The translations under genes and the position numbers were made by a program. Positions 16,126-24,631 of a DNA stretch of 64,000 nucleotides are shown here, piece after piece (the stretch's first letter is position 1; the number at the start of each line of letters is the position of its first letter). The stretch is from Nonomuraea spiralis (GTDB lineage Bacteria > Actinomycetota > Actinomycetes > Streptosporangiales > Streptosporangiaceae), in contig NZ_BMRC01000009.1 in the NCBI RefSeq assembly GCF_014648435.1, positions 1 through 64,000 on the forward strand. The letters are read 5' to 3'. The notes under the pieces are model-generated. The model saw nothing but the letters and a program-made list of their open reading frames with translations. It made no database searches and was not told where the DNA came from.

Positions 16126-17291
16126 TCCGCCGCGTCTGGCCGCTTGTCGCCGCCGCGATCGCACTGGGGATCGACGCGTACGTTCTCGCCGGGGTGCTGC
16201 CCTCGATCGCCGATTCGCTCGCCACGACGGTCGCGGCGGTCGGCCTGGGCGTGACGGCCTTCACCGCGGCGTACGCCCTGGCGGGACCGTTGTTGTCCGG
16301 ATCGCTGATCCGCGGGAGCACCGCGAGGGCGCTGCTGATCGCGCTGGGTGTGTTCAATCTCGGCAACCTCGTCACCGTGGTCTCGCCGGGGACCGAGGTG
16401 TTCCTCGCCTCGCGGGTGATCGCGGGCGCCGGCGCCGGCGTGCTCACCGCTGTGGCGACCGCAGCCGCGGCGGCCATGGTCGCCGACCATGAACGGGGTC
16501 GCGCCATGGCCATGGTGACCTTCGGCCTGTCCACCGGGACGGTCGCCGGAGTGCCGGTCGGGATGCTCATCGGCGACCGGCTGAGCTGGCGATGGACCAT
16601 GGCCCTGGTCGTCGCCGTCGGCCTGCTCAGCATGGTGGCCCTGGCCGTCAAGGCACGTACGATCCCGTCGTTGCCCGCTTCGCGTGGTCCCGCCTTCGCG
16701 GTGCTGCGTTCGGCGAGGACGCTCGTCGGGATCGCTGCAGCGTTCCTCCTCGGTGTGGCCAGTCTCGGGCTCTACACCTACCTGCTGCCCATGGCCGAGG
16801 CGCGAGGGCTCCAGGGCTGGGGGTTCGCGCTGGTGTGGGCCTGGGGCATCGGTGGAGTCGCCGGCTCCGCCCTGGTCGGCAGGCCGCTGGACGCCTTCGG
16901 GCCTCGTACGCTGCTCATCGTCCTGCCCGCCGTGCTCCTGGGGGGCTTCGCCGTCTTCTGGCTCTCCGCCGCCCCGGCGGCCTGGCTCGTCGCGGCGGCG
17001 TTGTGGGGTGCGGCGGGGTGGGCGAGCGTTCCCACCCTGCAACAAGCCCTGACCGGAGCCTGGCCCGAGCGGGCGATGCCGATCGTCGCGTTCCAGATGG
17101 CGGCGATGTATCTCGGGTCCGCCGCGGGAGCCGCCGCGGGCAGCGGCCTGCTCGCCGACGGCGTCGATCCGGGCGATCTGTCCGCATGGGCGCTGATCCC
17201 CGCAGCCCTGGCGTTGCTGCTCACCTGCCGGCTCAGTATCGGGCACGCCCGTCACCCCGCCGCCCGCCTCGCGTGCGAGGCCGCAGACTGA
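16122..17291 (+). CDS. MFS transporter (drug:H+ antiporter-1 type)
   Basis: A 389-residue integral membrane protein with 12 predicted hydrophobic segments. It has the MFS-type loop after helix 2 (SLIRGSTARALLIALG), the R-x-x-x-G-x-G-A-G motif ASRVIAGAGAGVLTAVATAAA, and a helix-4/5 motif STGTVAGVPVGMLIGDRLSWRW characteristic of AraJ/CmlA-like sugar and drug exporters. The start is GTG 16122, overlapping the arsR stop by 4 bp. It probably expels a toxic small molecule whose sensing by the ArsR protein relieves repression. The two following genes are convergent. Confidence 0.88.
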   Translation: MIRRVWPLVAAAIALGIDAYVLAGVLPSIADSLATTVAAVGLGVTAFTAAYALAGPLLSGSLIRGSTARALLIALGVFNLGNLVTVVSPGTEVFLASRVIAGAGAGVLTAVATAAAAAMVADHERGRAMAMVTFGLSTGTVAGVPVGMLIGDRLSWRWTMALVVAVGLLSMVALAVKARTIPSLPASRGPAFAVLRSARTLVGIAAAFLLGVASLGLYTYLLPMAEARGLQGWGFALVWAWGIGGVAGSALVGRPLDAFGPRTLLIVLPAVLLGGFAVFWLSAAPAAWLVAAALWGAAGWASVPTLQQALTGAWPERAMPIVAFQMAAMYLGSAAGAAAGSGLLADGVDPGDLSAWALIPAALALLLTCRLSIGHARHPAARLACEAAD

Positions 17292-17337
17292 GCGGGCGAC
17301 CCGTACGACACGCTGGTGGGGACGATCGCCGTCGCGG

Positions 17338-17835
17338 CTAGCCGGAGGTCGTGAGGCGTTGCGCCTGCGCGCGGCCCACGGTGGCGGCCTGGTGGAGGTA
17401 GTCGGCGATCAGGGCCAGTGCGTCGTCGTCGTAGCGGTCGAGCATCTCGACGAACGCCCTGCCGGGCGCGTCCCAGGCCGCACCGATCCGGGCGCGGGCC
17501 TCGGGGGTGAGGGCGACCAGGGCGCGCCTGCGGTCGGCCGGGTCGGCGTGCCGTACGACGAGGCCCGCCTTGTCCAGGCGGTCGACCAGGCGGGTGGCCG
17601 ATCCCGGGGTGAGGCCGGCCAGGCGGGCGATCTCGCCGGTGCTGATCGGGCCCGACTCCAGGTCGAGCAGGGCCACGCATTGCAGGTCGGTGGGGTGGAT
17701 GCCGAGCTGGTCGGCCATGGCCTGGTTGAACAGGGTGTAGGCCGCGTAGTGGCGCTGACTCTCGTCGGTGATGCGCTTGAGCATCTCGGCTCGGTTTGAC
17801 ACGTGCGGCTCCATACTCCCCATAATGTTCGTCAC
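17338..17835 (-). CDS. MarR-family transcriptional regulator
   Basis: A MarR-type repressor of about 165 residues. The winged-helix core reads TDLQCVALLDLESGPISTGE, then IARLAGLTPGSATRLVDRLDKAGLV, with the wing RHADPADRRRALVAL. The start could be GTG 17835 or ATG 17814 (MEPHVSNRAEML); neither has an ideal ribosome-binding site. It is divergent from an NmrA-type oxidoreductase gene and the space between contains matching inverted repeats, so it most likely represses that gene and itself. Its ligand is unknown; phenolic or oxidative signals are usual for the family. Confidence 0.88.
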   Translation of the reverse strand: MTNIMGSMEPHVSNRAEMLKRITDESQRHYAAYTLFNQAMADQLGIHPTDLQCVALLDLESGPISTGEIARLAGLTPGSATRLVDRLDKAGLVVRHADPADRRRALVALTPEARARIGAAWDAPGRAFVEMLDRYDDDALALIADYLHQAATVGRAQAQRLTTSG

Positions 17836-17869
17836 ACAATATTTGCGTGACGCAATGTCTGTGTCACGC
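17831..17869. promoter_or_regulatory. Overlapping operators for the divergent MarR/NmrA pair
   Basis: GTCACACAA (17831-17839) and TTGCGTGAC (17843-17851) form a 21-bp dyad with one mismatch. TTGCGTGACGCAA (17843-17855) is itself a perfect palindrome. GCGTGAC (17845-17851) pairs again with GTCACGC (17863-17869). These nested dyads occupy the divergent promoter region and overlap the first possible marR start codon. Confidence 0.65.
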
Positions 17870-17935
17870 TTCTATTCTATCGACAGGTGCCGCGCTCAGG
17901 TCGCGGAGCACCTCGGTGAAGGGATCTGTACTGAC

Positions 17936-18757
17936 ATGACCATTCTTGTCACGGGCGCTCGCGGCGCTGTCGCGACCGCGCTCATCGGCCTCCTGCGCGA
18001 GCAGGGCCTGCCTGTACGGCCGGCTTCCAAGGCTCCCGCCGACCCGTCCGTCGTCAGGTGCGACCTGGGCGACCCGGCCACCTTCGCCCCTGCCCTGGCG
18101 GGCGTGACCTCGGTGTTCCTGTACGCCGAACCGTCCCACGCGCAGGAGTTCGCCTCGGCGGCCGCGACGGCCGGGGTCGAGCACATCGTGCTGCTGTCCT
18201 CCGCCGCCGTGCTCACGCCCGACCCCGACGGCAGCCCCCTGGCCACCTCGCATCTCGTCCCGGAACGCGCCCTGGCCGCCTCGCCCGTGCCGAGCACCGT
18301 TCTGCGGCCCGGCACCTTCTGCGGCAACGCGATGGCGTGGTCGTGGCCGATCAGGTCGGGGACGCCCATCAGCCTGCCCTACCCGTACGCGCACGTCGAC
18401 GCCATCCACGAGGCGGACGTCGCGGCGGTGGCGGCCGCCGTCCTGGCCGATCCCGCGCTCGGCGGCAGGGCGTACACACTGACCGGGCCGCAGTCGCTCA
18501 CGTTCACCGACCAGATCGGGACCCTCTCGCGCGTCACCGGGCGGGACATCGCGATCAGGCCCGTCACCAGGCAGGAGTGGAAGGCCGAAGTGGCGCAGTA
18601 CATGGACGGGACCTTCGCCGACGCCCTGCTGGACTACTGGCAGGGCTGCGACGGCCGTCCGGTCGAGCTCACCTCGGTCGTGGAGGAACTGACCGGGACA
18701 CCCGCGCGGACGTTCGCCTCCTGGGCCGAGGAGAACCGGGCGGCGTTCCTCGGCTGA
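17936..18757 (+). CDS. NmrA-like NAD(P)-binding oxidoreductase
   Basis: A 273-residue atypical short-chain dehydrogenase. The N-terminal nucleotide motif TILVTGARGAVATALIGLL matches GxxGxxG, followed by CDLGDPATF and a VEHIVLLSSAAVLTP strand. The usual YxxxK is replaced by a PSTVLRPGTFCGNAM segment, as in NmrA/QOR2-type proteins that sense or reduce quinones. ATG 17936 is chosen since homology begins there. It faces the marR gene across shared operators, a pairing typical of redox- or electrophile-responsive detoxification. Confidence 0.82.
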   Translation: MTILVTGARGAVATALIGLLREQGLPVRPASKAPADPSVVRCDLGDPATFAPALAGVTSVFLYAEPSHAQEFASAAATAGVEHIVLLSSAAVLTPDPDGSPLATSHLVPERALAASPVPSTVLRPGTFCGNAMAWSWPIRSGTPISLPYPYAHVDAIHEADVAAVAAAVLADPALGGRAYTLTGPQSLTFTDQIGTLSRVTGRDIAIRPVTRQEWKAEVAQYMDGTFADALLDYWQGCDGRPVELTSVVEELTGTPARTFASWAEENRAAFLG

Positions 18758-19320
18758 CGTGCACGGTGCCCGCCTGGGGCGTACGGGTGCTCGGTGGTCA
18801 GCTGTTGACTCCGGACGCCTGCATGGTGCTCAGCCGCCGGACGAACAGACCGGTGACGACCGCCGTCGGCACGACCGACACGTGCAGGGCCAGGTGTCGT
18901 GAGGAGTGTCGTCCACTCGACCCAGAGGAGAGGCCAGGCCAGGAAGGTGACCAGCCGAAGGGCCCACCACGTGTGCAGGAGACCGGCCGGGGCCCATTCG
19001 GGGTGGGTCGCCGTCGCGCAGGAGGTTGGCCATGGCACCGCTTCCGCGTAGGGGGATCATCGCCGGTCGGTGTTCGTGATCCCAAAAGGGGAGGTTCTGG
19101 CTCCTGGTCTCGGGCGGTTCTCGTCTCCACGGGTGGTTGAGGTGAGCGGCCTCGGTTCGGGCGAGGCGGGAGTCGCGGCTCTTCAGACGGGTACGCCGGG
19201 CAGGTGTGACGCGACGATCAAGCCTGATCGTCCTGCTCGGCGGGGGGTTGTCATTGCCATCCGTGCGGTGGCGATTTACGATCACGAGTCCTACTCACAC
19301 CCCCCCTCTCGGAGTCAGTC
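18758..19320 (-). other. Gap with possible decayed membrane-protein remnant
   Basis: Leftward frames at about 18800-19040 read LLHTWWALRLVTFLAWPLLW in one frame and LALHVSVVPTAVVTGLFVRR with a stop near 18798 in another. This could be a two-helix membrane protein broken by frameshifts. No family was recognised. The remainder is the upstream region of the large secreted-protein gene at 19321; no clear promoter was seen. Confidence 0.3.
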
Positions 19321-21900
19321 GTGCGACTCAAGCTCCTTCTCGCTGTCCTGCTCTGCTTAGCCATGGTCGCCGTCGGTGGCACAGCCGCGCTCGCCGACGT
19401 CGGCCCCTACAAAGCCAAGACCGCCATCGACGGTCGCGGGAGCATGGATCCGAACGACAGGATCCGCACCGACGCCTACCTCGCCGAAGCCGACATCATG
19501 ATCCGCTGCCAGGACACCGGCCCCTCCGTGGGTGGCAGCACCATCTGGGACTACACCTCCGACCTGCTGTGGGTCCCCGACGTCTACGTCCGTACCGGCA
19601 CCACCGGCTTCCTGTCCGGCGTGCCCCGCTGCCTGTCGATCGGCATCGACGGGAACGCGGCCAAGGGCTCGCCCCACGGCCCCTACAAGGTCAAGATCGA
19701 CGTGGACGGCCGCGGCAGCCCCAACCCCGACGACCGCGTGCGCACCGACGCCTACCTGGGCGAGAGCCAGGTGTTCATCAAATGCCAGGAGTACGGCCTG
19801 GCCGCGGGCGGCAGCACCCTGTGGGACTACACCGGCGAGGGCTTGTGGATCCCGGACGCCTACGTCACCACGGGCACGGACGGCTGGATCTCGGGCATGC
19901 CCTCCTGTTCCTCCCTGGGCATCGCGACCGGCGGCACCAACACCGCGGGCGGACGCCAGTTCCTGGTACGGACGACCCTCAACGGCTACCGCGCCAAGAG
20001 CCTGTCGGCCGCCAGGGAAGAGGACAGATACGCGGACGGGTCGTACATCACGATCAAGTGCCAGGCGTACGGCGAGGCCAACTACGGCGGCTCCAGCATC
20101 TGGGACCTCACGACCGACGACCTGTGGGTGGCCGACTACTACGTGCGTACCGGCTCGACCGGCATCGTCATGAACCGCTGCGACGGCGACGGCCCCGGCT
20201 CCGGCGGCGGCAACCGCTTCCTGGTGCGCACGACCCTCAACGGTTATCACGGCAAGAGCCTCAGCGCCGCCAGGGAGGAGGACCGGTACGGCGGCGGCAC
20301 CTACGTCACGATCAAGTGCCAGGCCTATGGCCAGTTCAACTACGGCGGATCGGCGGTCTGGGACCTCACCTCGGACGACCTGTGGGTGGCCGACTACTAC
20401 GTGCGTACCGGCTCCAGCGACATCATCATGAACCGCTGCGACAACGATCCCAAGCCCGCGGGAGGCGGCAACGGCAACCCGGCGACACCGTTGCCGCCCG
20501 GCGCGGGGTCGGTCGGGCAGGGCGACATGCGGTACAAGATCGTCCAGGCCGCCTACAGTCAGCTCGGCGTGTCCGAGTGGGGCGACAACTGCAACCCGTA
20601 CGGCGCGGGCGGCACGGTCAAGTGCGGCTGGGCGTGGTGCAGCATGTTCGCGAGCTGGACGTGGCGGCAGGCGGGCATCGACGTCTTCCTCCCGTACAGC
20701 GGCACGTTCTACTCCTGGGGCCGCAACCGGGGCACCGTGCGCGCCCTCTCCGACGCCCGGCCCGGCGACGTCGTCCTGTTCGGGTACGGCGCCTCGGCCA
20801 GCGAGCACGTGGGGGTGGTCGTCGACGTCTATCCCGACGGCCGGATCACCACGATCGAGGGCAACTTCCACGACGAGGTCCGCCTCGTCGGCCCGTTCTC
20901 GCCGTACGGCAGCAAGCCGGGCGGCCACAACTACCCGATCTACGGCGTCGTCTCGCCGATCGCCGACTCCTCCACGGCCTGGGCCCCCTCGGACGGCTTC
21001 CCCGAGGACGCGAACGCGATGATCTGCACGCAGACGGAGTGGAGCAGCGGCCTGCTCCCCGAGTTCAAGACCTGCCTGGAGAACAACCGCAATCCCGACA
21101 CCCCGTCCTGGTCGCCCGGTCCGTGGGTGCGGGTCGTGGCCATGATCAGGTCGGTGGGCGGCGTCAACCGGGCCGACATCACCCTGCGAACACCCGACCT
21201 GCCCAACGGCCGAACCACCACCTACCGGTACAGATGCGAGTCGGCGCTGACCCTGTCCACGTACCGCAAGTGCGTGACGCCCTGGCAGCAGCGCGGCATC
21301 GGCGGCACCACCGCCGAGGTGGTCTACAACTTCAACGGCGCCACCGTCGTACGCAACCTGGGCGACCTGCCCTTCCGCGGATGGGCGCAGTCGTACGCGA
21401 CCTACTGCGGCCCCTCCGCGCTTCAGGCCGTGCTCGCGAGCACGGGCGCGGACCCCGTCCCGAGCCAGGGCGAGCTCGACGGCGTGCTCGGCACCAGCGT
21501 GTACGGCACGCTGCCCAACAAGATGGCCGACTACCCGGTCAAGATCGTGGGCTACCAGTACAACAACAACGAGCTGGTGAACATCAACGACAACGACGCG
21601 GGTCTCATCGACCGTACGATGGCCCGCATCAGGCGGTTCATCGATCGCGGCCAGCCGACGCTGCTGCTGGCCAAGTCGGCGAACCTGCCATGGGTCGGCA
21701 ACGTCAACAGCCTTCTTCGGCACTGGCTGCCCATCCACGGATATGCCACCCAGGGAGGTACCACCCGCTTCCGGGTCTGGGACCCGCAGACGGGGAGGTT
21801 CCACTTCATGACCGTCAACGAGGTGATGACCGCCGGGCAGGCCGGCTCCATCATCGCCCCTGACCTGCGGCACTTCGTCATGCCACGCGAAGACCTCTGA
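19321..21900 (+). CDS. Large secreted protein with four repeats, a CHAP domain and a C39-like peptidase domain
   Basis: An 859-residue exported protein, start GTG. A signal peptide (RLKLLLAVLLCLAMVAVGG ... AALA-DV) is followed by four SH3b-like repeats of about 80 residues in two pairs. Repeats 1-2 share G-x-GSxxPxDRxRTDAYL and repeats 3-4 share FLVRTTLNGYxxKSLSAARE. Then comes a CHAP amidase domain (about 410-560) with GWAWCSMFASWTW supplying Cys and EHVGVVVDV supplying His. The C-terminal domain (about 690-850) has YATYCGPSALQAVLAS and LPIHGYAT...FRVWDPQTGRF, which fits a papain-like C39-type peptidase. The combination suggests cell-wall hydrolysis or a secreted lysin or toxin. No partner gene is visible, and a strong terminator follows immediately. 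Confidence 0.82.
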   Translation: MRLKLLLAVLLCLAMVAVGGTAALADVGPYKAKTAIDGRGSMDPNDRIRTDAYLAEADIMIRCQDTGPSVGGSTIWDYTSDLLWVPDVYVRTGTTGFLSGVPRCLSIGIDGNAAKGSPHGPYKVKIDVDGRGSPNPDDRVRTDAYLGESQVFIKCQEYGLAAGGSTLWDYTGEGLWIPDAYVTTGTDGWISGMPSCSSLGIATGGTNTAGGRQFLVRTTLNGYRAKSLSAAREEDRYADGSYITIKCQAYGEANYGGSSIWDLTTDDLWVADYYVRTGSTGIVMNRCDGDGPGSGGGNRFLVRTTLNGYHGKSLSAAREEDRYGGGTYVTIKCQAYGQFNYGGSAVWDLTSDDLWVADYYVRTGSSDIIMNRCDNDPKPAGGGNGNPATPLPPGAGSVGQGDMRYKIVQAAYSQLGVSEWGDNCNPYGAGGTVKCGWAWCSMFASWTWRQAGIDVFLPYSGTFYSWGRNRGTVRALSDARPGDVVLFGYGASASEHVGVVVDVYPDGRITTIEGNFHDEVRLVGPFSPYGSKPGGHNYPIYGVVSPIADSSTAWAPSDGFPEDANAMICTQTEWSSGLLPEFKTCLENNRNPDTPSWSPGPWVRVVAMIRSVGGVNRADITLRTPDLPNGRTTTYRYRCESALTLSTYRKCVTPWQQRGIGGTTAEVVYNFNGATVVRNLGDLPFRGWAQSYATYCGPSALQAVLASTGADPVPSQGELDGVLGTSVYGTLPNKMADYPVKIVGYQYNNNELVNINDNDAGLIDRTMARIRRFIDRGQPTLLLAKSANLPWVGNVNSLLRHWLPIHGYATQGGTTRFRVWDPQTGRFHFMTVNEVMTAGQAGSIIAPDLRHFVMPREDL

Positions 21901-21906
21901 CCGCTC

Positions 21907-21941
21907 ACCCGGACCGGCCGCCACGGGCGACCGGTCCGGGT
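21907..21941 (+). terminator. Transcription terminator after the CHAP/C39 protein gene
   Basis: Perfect 11-bp stem ACCCGGACCGG (21907-21917) and CCGGTCCGGGT (21931-21941) with a 13-base loop and T-rich TTCTC after it, starting 6 bp past the stop codon. Confidence 0.8.
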
Positions 21942-22080
21942 TCTCCCGGCCCGTCGTCGCCGCGGCGTCAAGATCGTGAAGCGGTGCGCTGAGTTCGTAT
22001 AGGGATGGCGTCAAAACGCACCCGGTCGCGGCCCTTGAGGGTGAGGCTGGGGAGATCAACAATGCGGACGAAAGCGACAC

Positions 22081-22422
22081 ATGCCTACCAATCCAGCGCC
22101 ATGGCTGCCCTCCGACGAGCCTCCCGGCCCGTACGACGTGGAGATCGAACGAGCGAGGCTCAGGGAGCTCAGGTCCCGTCTCCCCGACGCCGCCCGGCCG
22201 CTCGACGGCGTGCTCCCGAGCCTGGCCGGGCTCACGGTGACGGAGTCCGCCTTCACCTCCTTCACGTACTCGCTGGCCCTGGCCTACGGCGAGGTCGAGG
22301 CGTTCACCATGGTGGAGGTGCGCCACCGGGTGGAGGACGTCGTACGCATCCAGGACGGCATGACCACGTCCATCACGACCTGGGAGAACGCCGAACGCGC
22401 CAGCGCGGTGGTCCGGCGGTGA
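22081..22422 (+). CDS. WXG100/ESX-like small helical protein
   Basis: A 113-residue, mostly helical protein without signal peptide. The N-terminus is Pro-rich (PTNPAPWLPSDEPPGPYDVE), followed by amphipathic helices of the size found in ESX secretion-associated proteins (as in EsxA-like or PE-like helical hairpins). A canonical WxG is not present. It overlaps the next gene by 4 bp (GTGA), and the third gene encodes a YbaB-like protein. This three-gene arrangement recurs in actinobacterial type VII-related loci. The call depends more on context than on sequence. Confidence 0.6.
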   Translation: MPTNPAPWLPSDEPPGPYDVEIERARLRELRSRLPDAARPLDGVLPSLAGLTVTESAFTSFTYSLALAYGEVEAFTMVEVRHRVEDVVRIQDGMTTSITTWENAERASAVVRR

Positions 22423-23315
22423 ACCTCACGACCCTGGGCCGGGACGGCCTGATGACGGGCACGGGCGCGGCGGTGACGCTGTCGGCTCTGGGCGTTCCGG
22501 CGGCGTGGCCGTTCGTCGGCAAGATGTACGTCCACCAGTACGATCCGCAGGCGTTCTTCGACGCGGCCACCACCTGGTTGTCGGCGCACGACGACGTGGT
22601 CGCCACCCGGCTGGACGTCGAGGCCCTCGTCGCCGGAGTGGCCGTGACGGACTGGCGCAGCGAGGACGGCCGGGCCTTCCAGCGCCGCATGGACGCCTAC
22701 CTGGCCGACCTGCGCGGGGTCGAGATCCGCGCCGTGGTCACCGCGATCGTGTTGTACACGGCGGGGGCGGCGCTGGCGGCGATGTTGTTGTTCCAGTTCC
22801 TGGTCGCGGCGGCCATGGCGGCGGTGGCGCTCTGGGTGCTGACCGCGGCCGTCACGCCGCTCAGCCTGGCCTCGGCCCGGCTCCTGGCCATGCAGTGCCT
22901 GATCAAGCTCTTCGAGGGTTACCAGGCGGTGGAGTCGATGCTCGACGCGCTGCTGCACGGCTGCGCCGCCACCCTGGGCGCGGCGGTGGTGGTCGACGTG
23001 GCCGCCGAGACCGTCCGCGGCGATCGCGGCGGCCTGAACGACCTCGCCGCGGCGACCTTCGCCCAAGGGCCCATGCTGGTCTGGGGCACGGCCAACCGCG
23101 TCGAACGCGACCTGACCGCTCATGGCCTCAGCGGCCGGTTCCCGTCCTCCGGCCCCTGGTCGAGCGCGCGCGGGGGCTCGCCACTGCCGCCCGGCCTGTC
23201 GCAGGTGGCGGGCGGCAAGGCGGTCAACGACCTGATGACCGGCGGCCAGACGGTCACCGGCCGGTTCACGCCGGAGCAGAACGCCGACGGCTCGTACTCG
23301 TTCCCCTGGGAGTGA
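22419..23315 (+). CDS. WXG100-superfamily-like membrane-associated protein
   Basis: A 298-residue protein starting with GTG at 22419. Residues 1-30 contain a short hydrophobic stretch. Residues 35-110 form a helical region (FFDAATTWLSAHDDVVATRL ... VTDWRSEDGRAFQRRMDAYL) in which DWRSEDG resembles the W-x-G turn of WXG100 proteins. Two strongly hydrophobic segments follow (about 105-150: VVTAIVLYTAGAALAAMLLF and AAVALWVLTAAVTPL). The C-terminal 100 residues are polar and Gly-rich. It is translationally coupled to the genes on both sides. The role is unknown; a type VII secretion substrate or T6/T7 toxin-like scaffold is an inference. Confidence 0.6.
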   Translation: MNLTTLGRDGLMTGTGAAVTLSALGVPAAWPFVGKMYVHQYDPQAFFDAATTWLSAHDDVVATRLDVEALVAGVAVTDWRSEDGRAFQRRMDAYLADLRGVEIRAVVTAIVLYTAGAALAAMLLFQFLVAAAMAAVALWVLTAAVTPLSLASARLLAMQCLIKLFEGYQAVESMLDALLHGCAATLGAAVVVDVAAETVRGDRGGLNDLAAATFAQGPMLVWGTANRVERDLTAHGLSGRFPSSGPWSSARGGSPLPPGLSQVAGGKAVNDLMTGGQTVTGRFTPEQNADGSYSFPWE

Positions 23316-23317
23316 TC

Positions 23318-23767
23318 ATGGACTTCAAGGACGTGCTCGGGTTCGACCCCGAGCGGCTCGCGGCCGACGCCGACGGCTTCTTCAGCCGGCTGGGCCGTGC
23401 GACCGGCGGCGTCGCGACGGCACACGCCGAGTCGAAGGACGGCTGGGTGCGCGTCGAGTACAGCTGCGCGTCCGGCGTACGGGATCTGCGCCTCGACCCG
23501 CGGGCCATGCGCATGGACTCAGGCCGGCTCGCCGAGACCATCCTCGGCCTGATCCAGCAGGCGCGCGAGCAGGCCGAGAACGAGGAACGCGCCAGGGCCG
23601 AGGCTCTTCTCGGCGCAGGCAACACCCTCCTGACCGACCGCCGGCTCGTCGCCGACCAACTGCGCGCCGCGACCGGCACACTCCAGGAGAACCTGGAACG
23701 CGCCGGCGCGACCATCGACCGGGTACGCGCCCTGCTCCACTCCGACCGGCCCCGGACCCGCCCGTAA
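23318..23767 (+). CDS. YbaB/EbfC-family DNA-binding-like protein
   Basis: A 149-residue protein with the YbaB/EbfC core GGVATAHAESKDGWVRVEYS, then GVRDLRLDPRAMRMDSGRLA and a long C-terminal amphipathic helix (LIQQAREQAENEERARAEAL). YbaB proteins are small nucleoid-associated dimers. In actinobacteria, divergent copies are repeatedly encoded beside WXG100-type genes, as here, and may have a role in secretion or chaperoning rather than DNA binding. It lies 2 bp downstream of the preceding stop. A 9-bp tandem repeat tract follows its stop codon. Confidence 0.78.
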   Translation: MDFKDVLGFDPERLAADADGFFSRLGRATGGVATAHAESKDGWVRVEYSCASGVRDLRLDPRAMRMDSGRLAETILGLIQQAREQAENEERARAEALLGAGNTLLTDRRLVADQLRAATGTLQENLERAGATIDRVRALLHSDRPRTRP

Positions 23768-23770
23768 TCC

Positions 23771-23830
23771 CGGACGACCCGGACCACCCGGACGACCCGG
23801 ACGACCCGGACGACCCGGACGACCCGGACA
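23771..23830 (+). repeat. 9-bp tandem repeat tract
   Basis: About six and a half copies of CGGACGACC (one variant, CGGACCACC) lie between the convergent ybaB-like and merR genes. It is a short minisatellite that is likely length-variable by slippage. It is not a CRISPR array: there are no spacers. Confidence 0.85.
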
Positions 23831-23879
23831 CGGTGCGCGGCCCTGATCCGCGTCGATCGTGTCGCTCGTCCGGCCGTGC

Positions 23880-24611
23880 TCATTCGCCTTTCATGAGCCG
23901 CGAGAGGCGGTCCCAGGCCGGGGAGGAGACGCCGGGCAGGGACTGCGCGAGCAGCTGGGCGAGGGCGGGGTCGTCGACCGGACGGGACTCCGATCGGCTG
24001 TCGCGGCCGGCGAACCACCTCATGGTGCGGTCCGCGAGGGGGAGGAGGCGGGGGTCGTCCGGCGACCAGTCGTAGGCCGCGTCGTGTTCGAGGCAGAGGG
24101 CACGGAACTCGGGATCGGCCATGAGTTCCCGCTTCTCGCTGATCCACACGGCGGCGTCCTCGGGGGAGGCGGTCTGCATGAGGATCCAGCCGTCGCGTTC
24201 CAGGCGGATGTGGCGTTCGCCGGCGCCGAGTTCGCGCAGGTCGTCGAGGTAGCCGGCGACTTCGGGAGAGACGAAGAGCTGGTCGCCGTCGCGCAACTGG
24301 GCGAGCTGGTCGCGGGTGCGCCGCAGTTGCGCGATGCGTTCCTGGAGGTCGCGGTCGATCTCGGCGACGGCCGACGCGAACGTGTCCTGGTCGGCGTCGA
24401 GGAGCTCCTTGACGCGGGCCAGCGGCACGCCGGCGCCGGCCAGCGTCCTGATCTTGATGAGGTCGACGGCGTCCTGCGCGGTGTAGCGCCGGTAGCCGGA
24501 GGAATCGCGGTCGGGCTCGGCGATCAGGCCGCGCTGGTGGTAGTGGCGGACGGCCTTGACGGTCACTCCGGCGTAGTCCGCGAGCCGCCCGATTGTGATC
24601 ATTCTGGACAT
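23880..24611 (-). CDS. MerR-family transcriptional regulator
   Basis: A 243-residue regulator. The N-terminal MerR helix-turn-helix is clear: MITIGRLADYAGVTVKAVRH, YHQRGLIAEPDRDSSGYRRY, followed by the coiled-coil dimerisation helix (about residues 80-115). The C-terminal 120 residues are an effector domain of the TipAS/BltR style with W and Y residues and no metal cysteines, so an organic ligand is likely. It lies 20 bp downstream of the serine-hydrolase gene on the same strand. The operon's promoter has a MerR-type stretched spacer, so autoregulation and control of the hydrolase are inferred. Confidence 0.88.
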   Translation of the reverse strand: MSRMITIGRLADYAGVTVKAVRHYHQRGLIAEPDRDSSGYRRYTAQDAVDLIKIRTLAGAGVPLARVKELLDADQDTFASAVAEIDRDLQERIAQLRRTRDQLAQLRDGDQLFVSPEVAGYLDDLRELGAGERHIRLERDGWILMQTASPEDAAVWISEKRELMADPEFRALCLEHDAAYDWSPDDPRLLPLADRTMRWFAGRDSRSESRPVDDPALAQLLAQSLPGVSSPAWDRLSRLMKGE

Positions 24612-24631
24612 CCTTCCAGTCGCCGGTCGGG

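Noticed and set aside
19357..22326. A 989-codon leftward open frame
   Set aside because: It is antisense to the CHAP/C39 protein gene, which has a signal peptide, domain motifs and a matching terminator.
23771..23830. CRISPR-like repeat array
   Set aside because: The 9-bp units are contiguous with no spacers.
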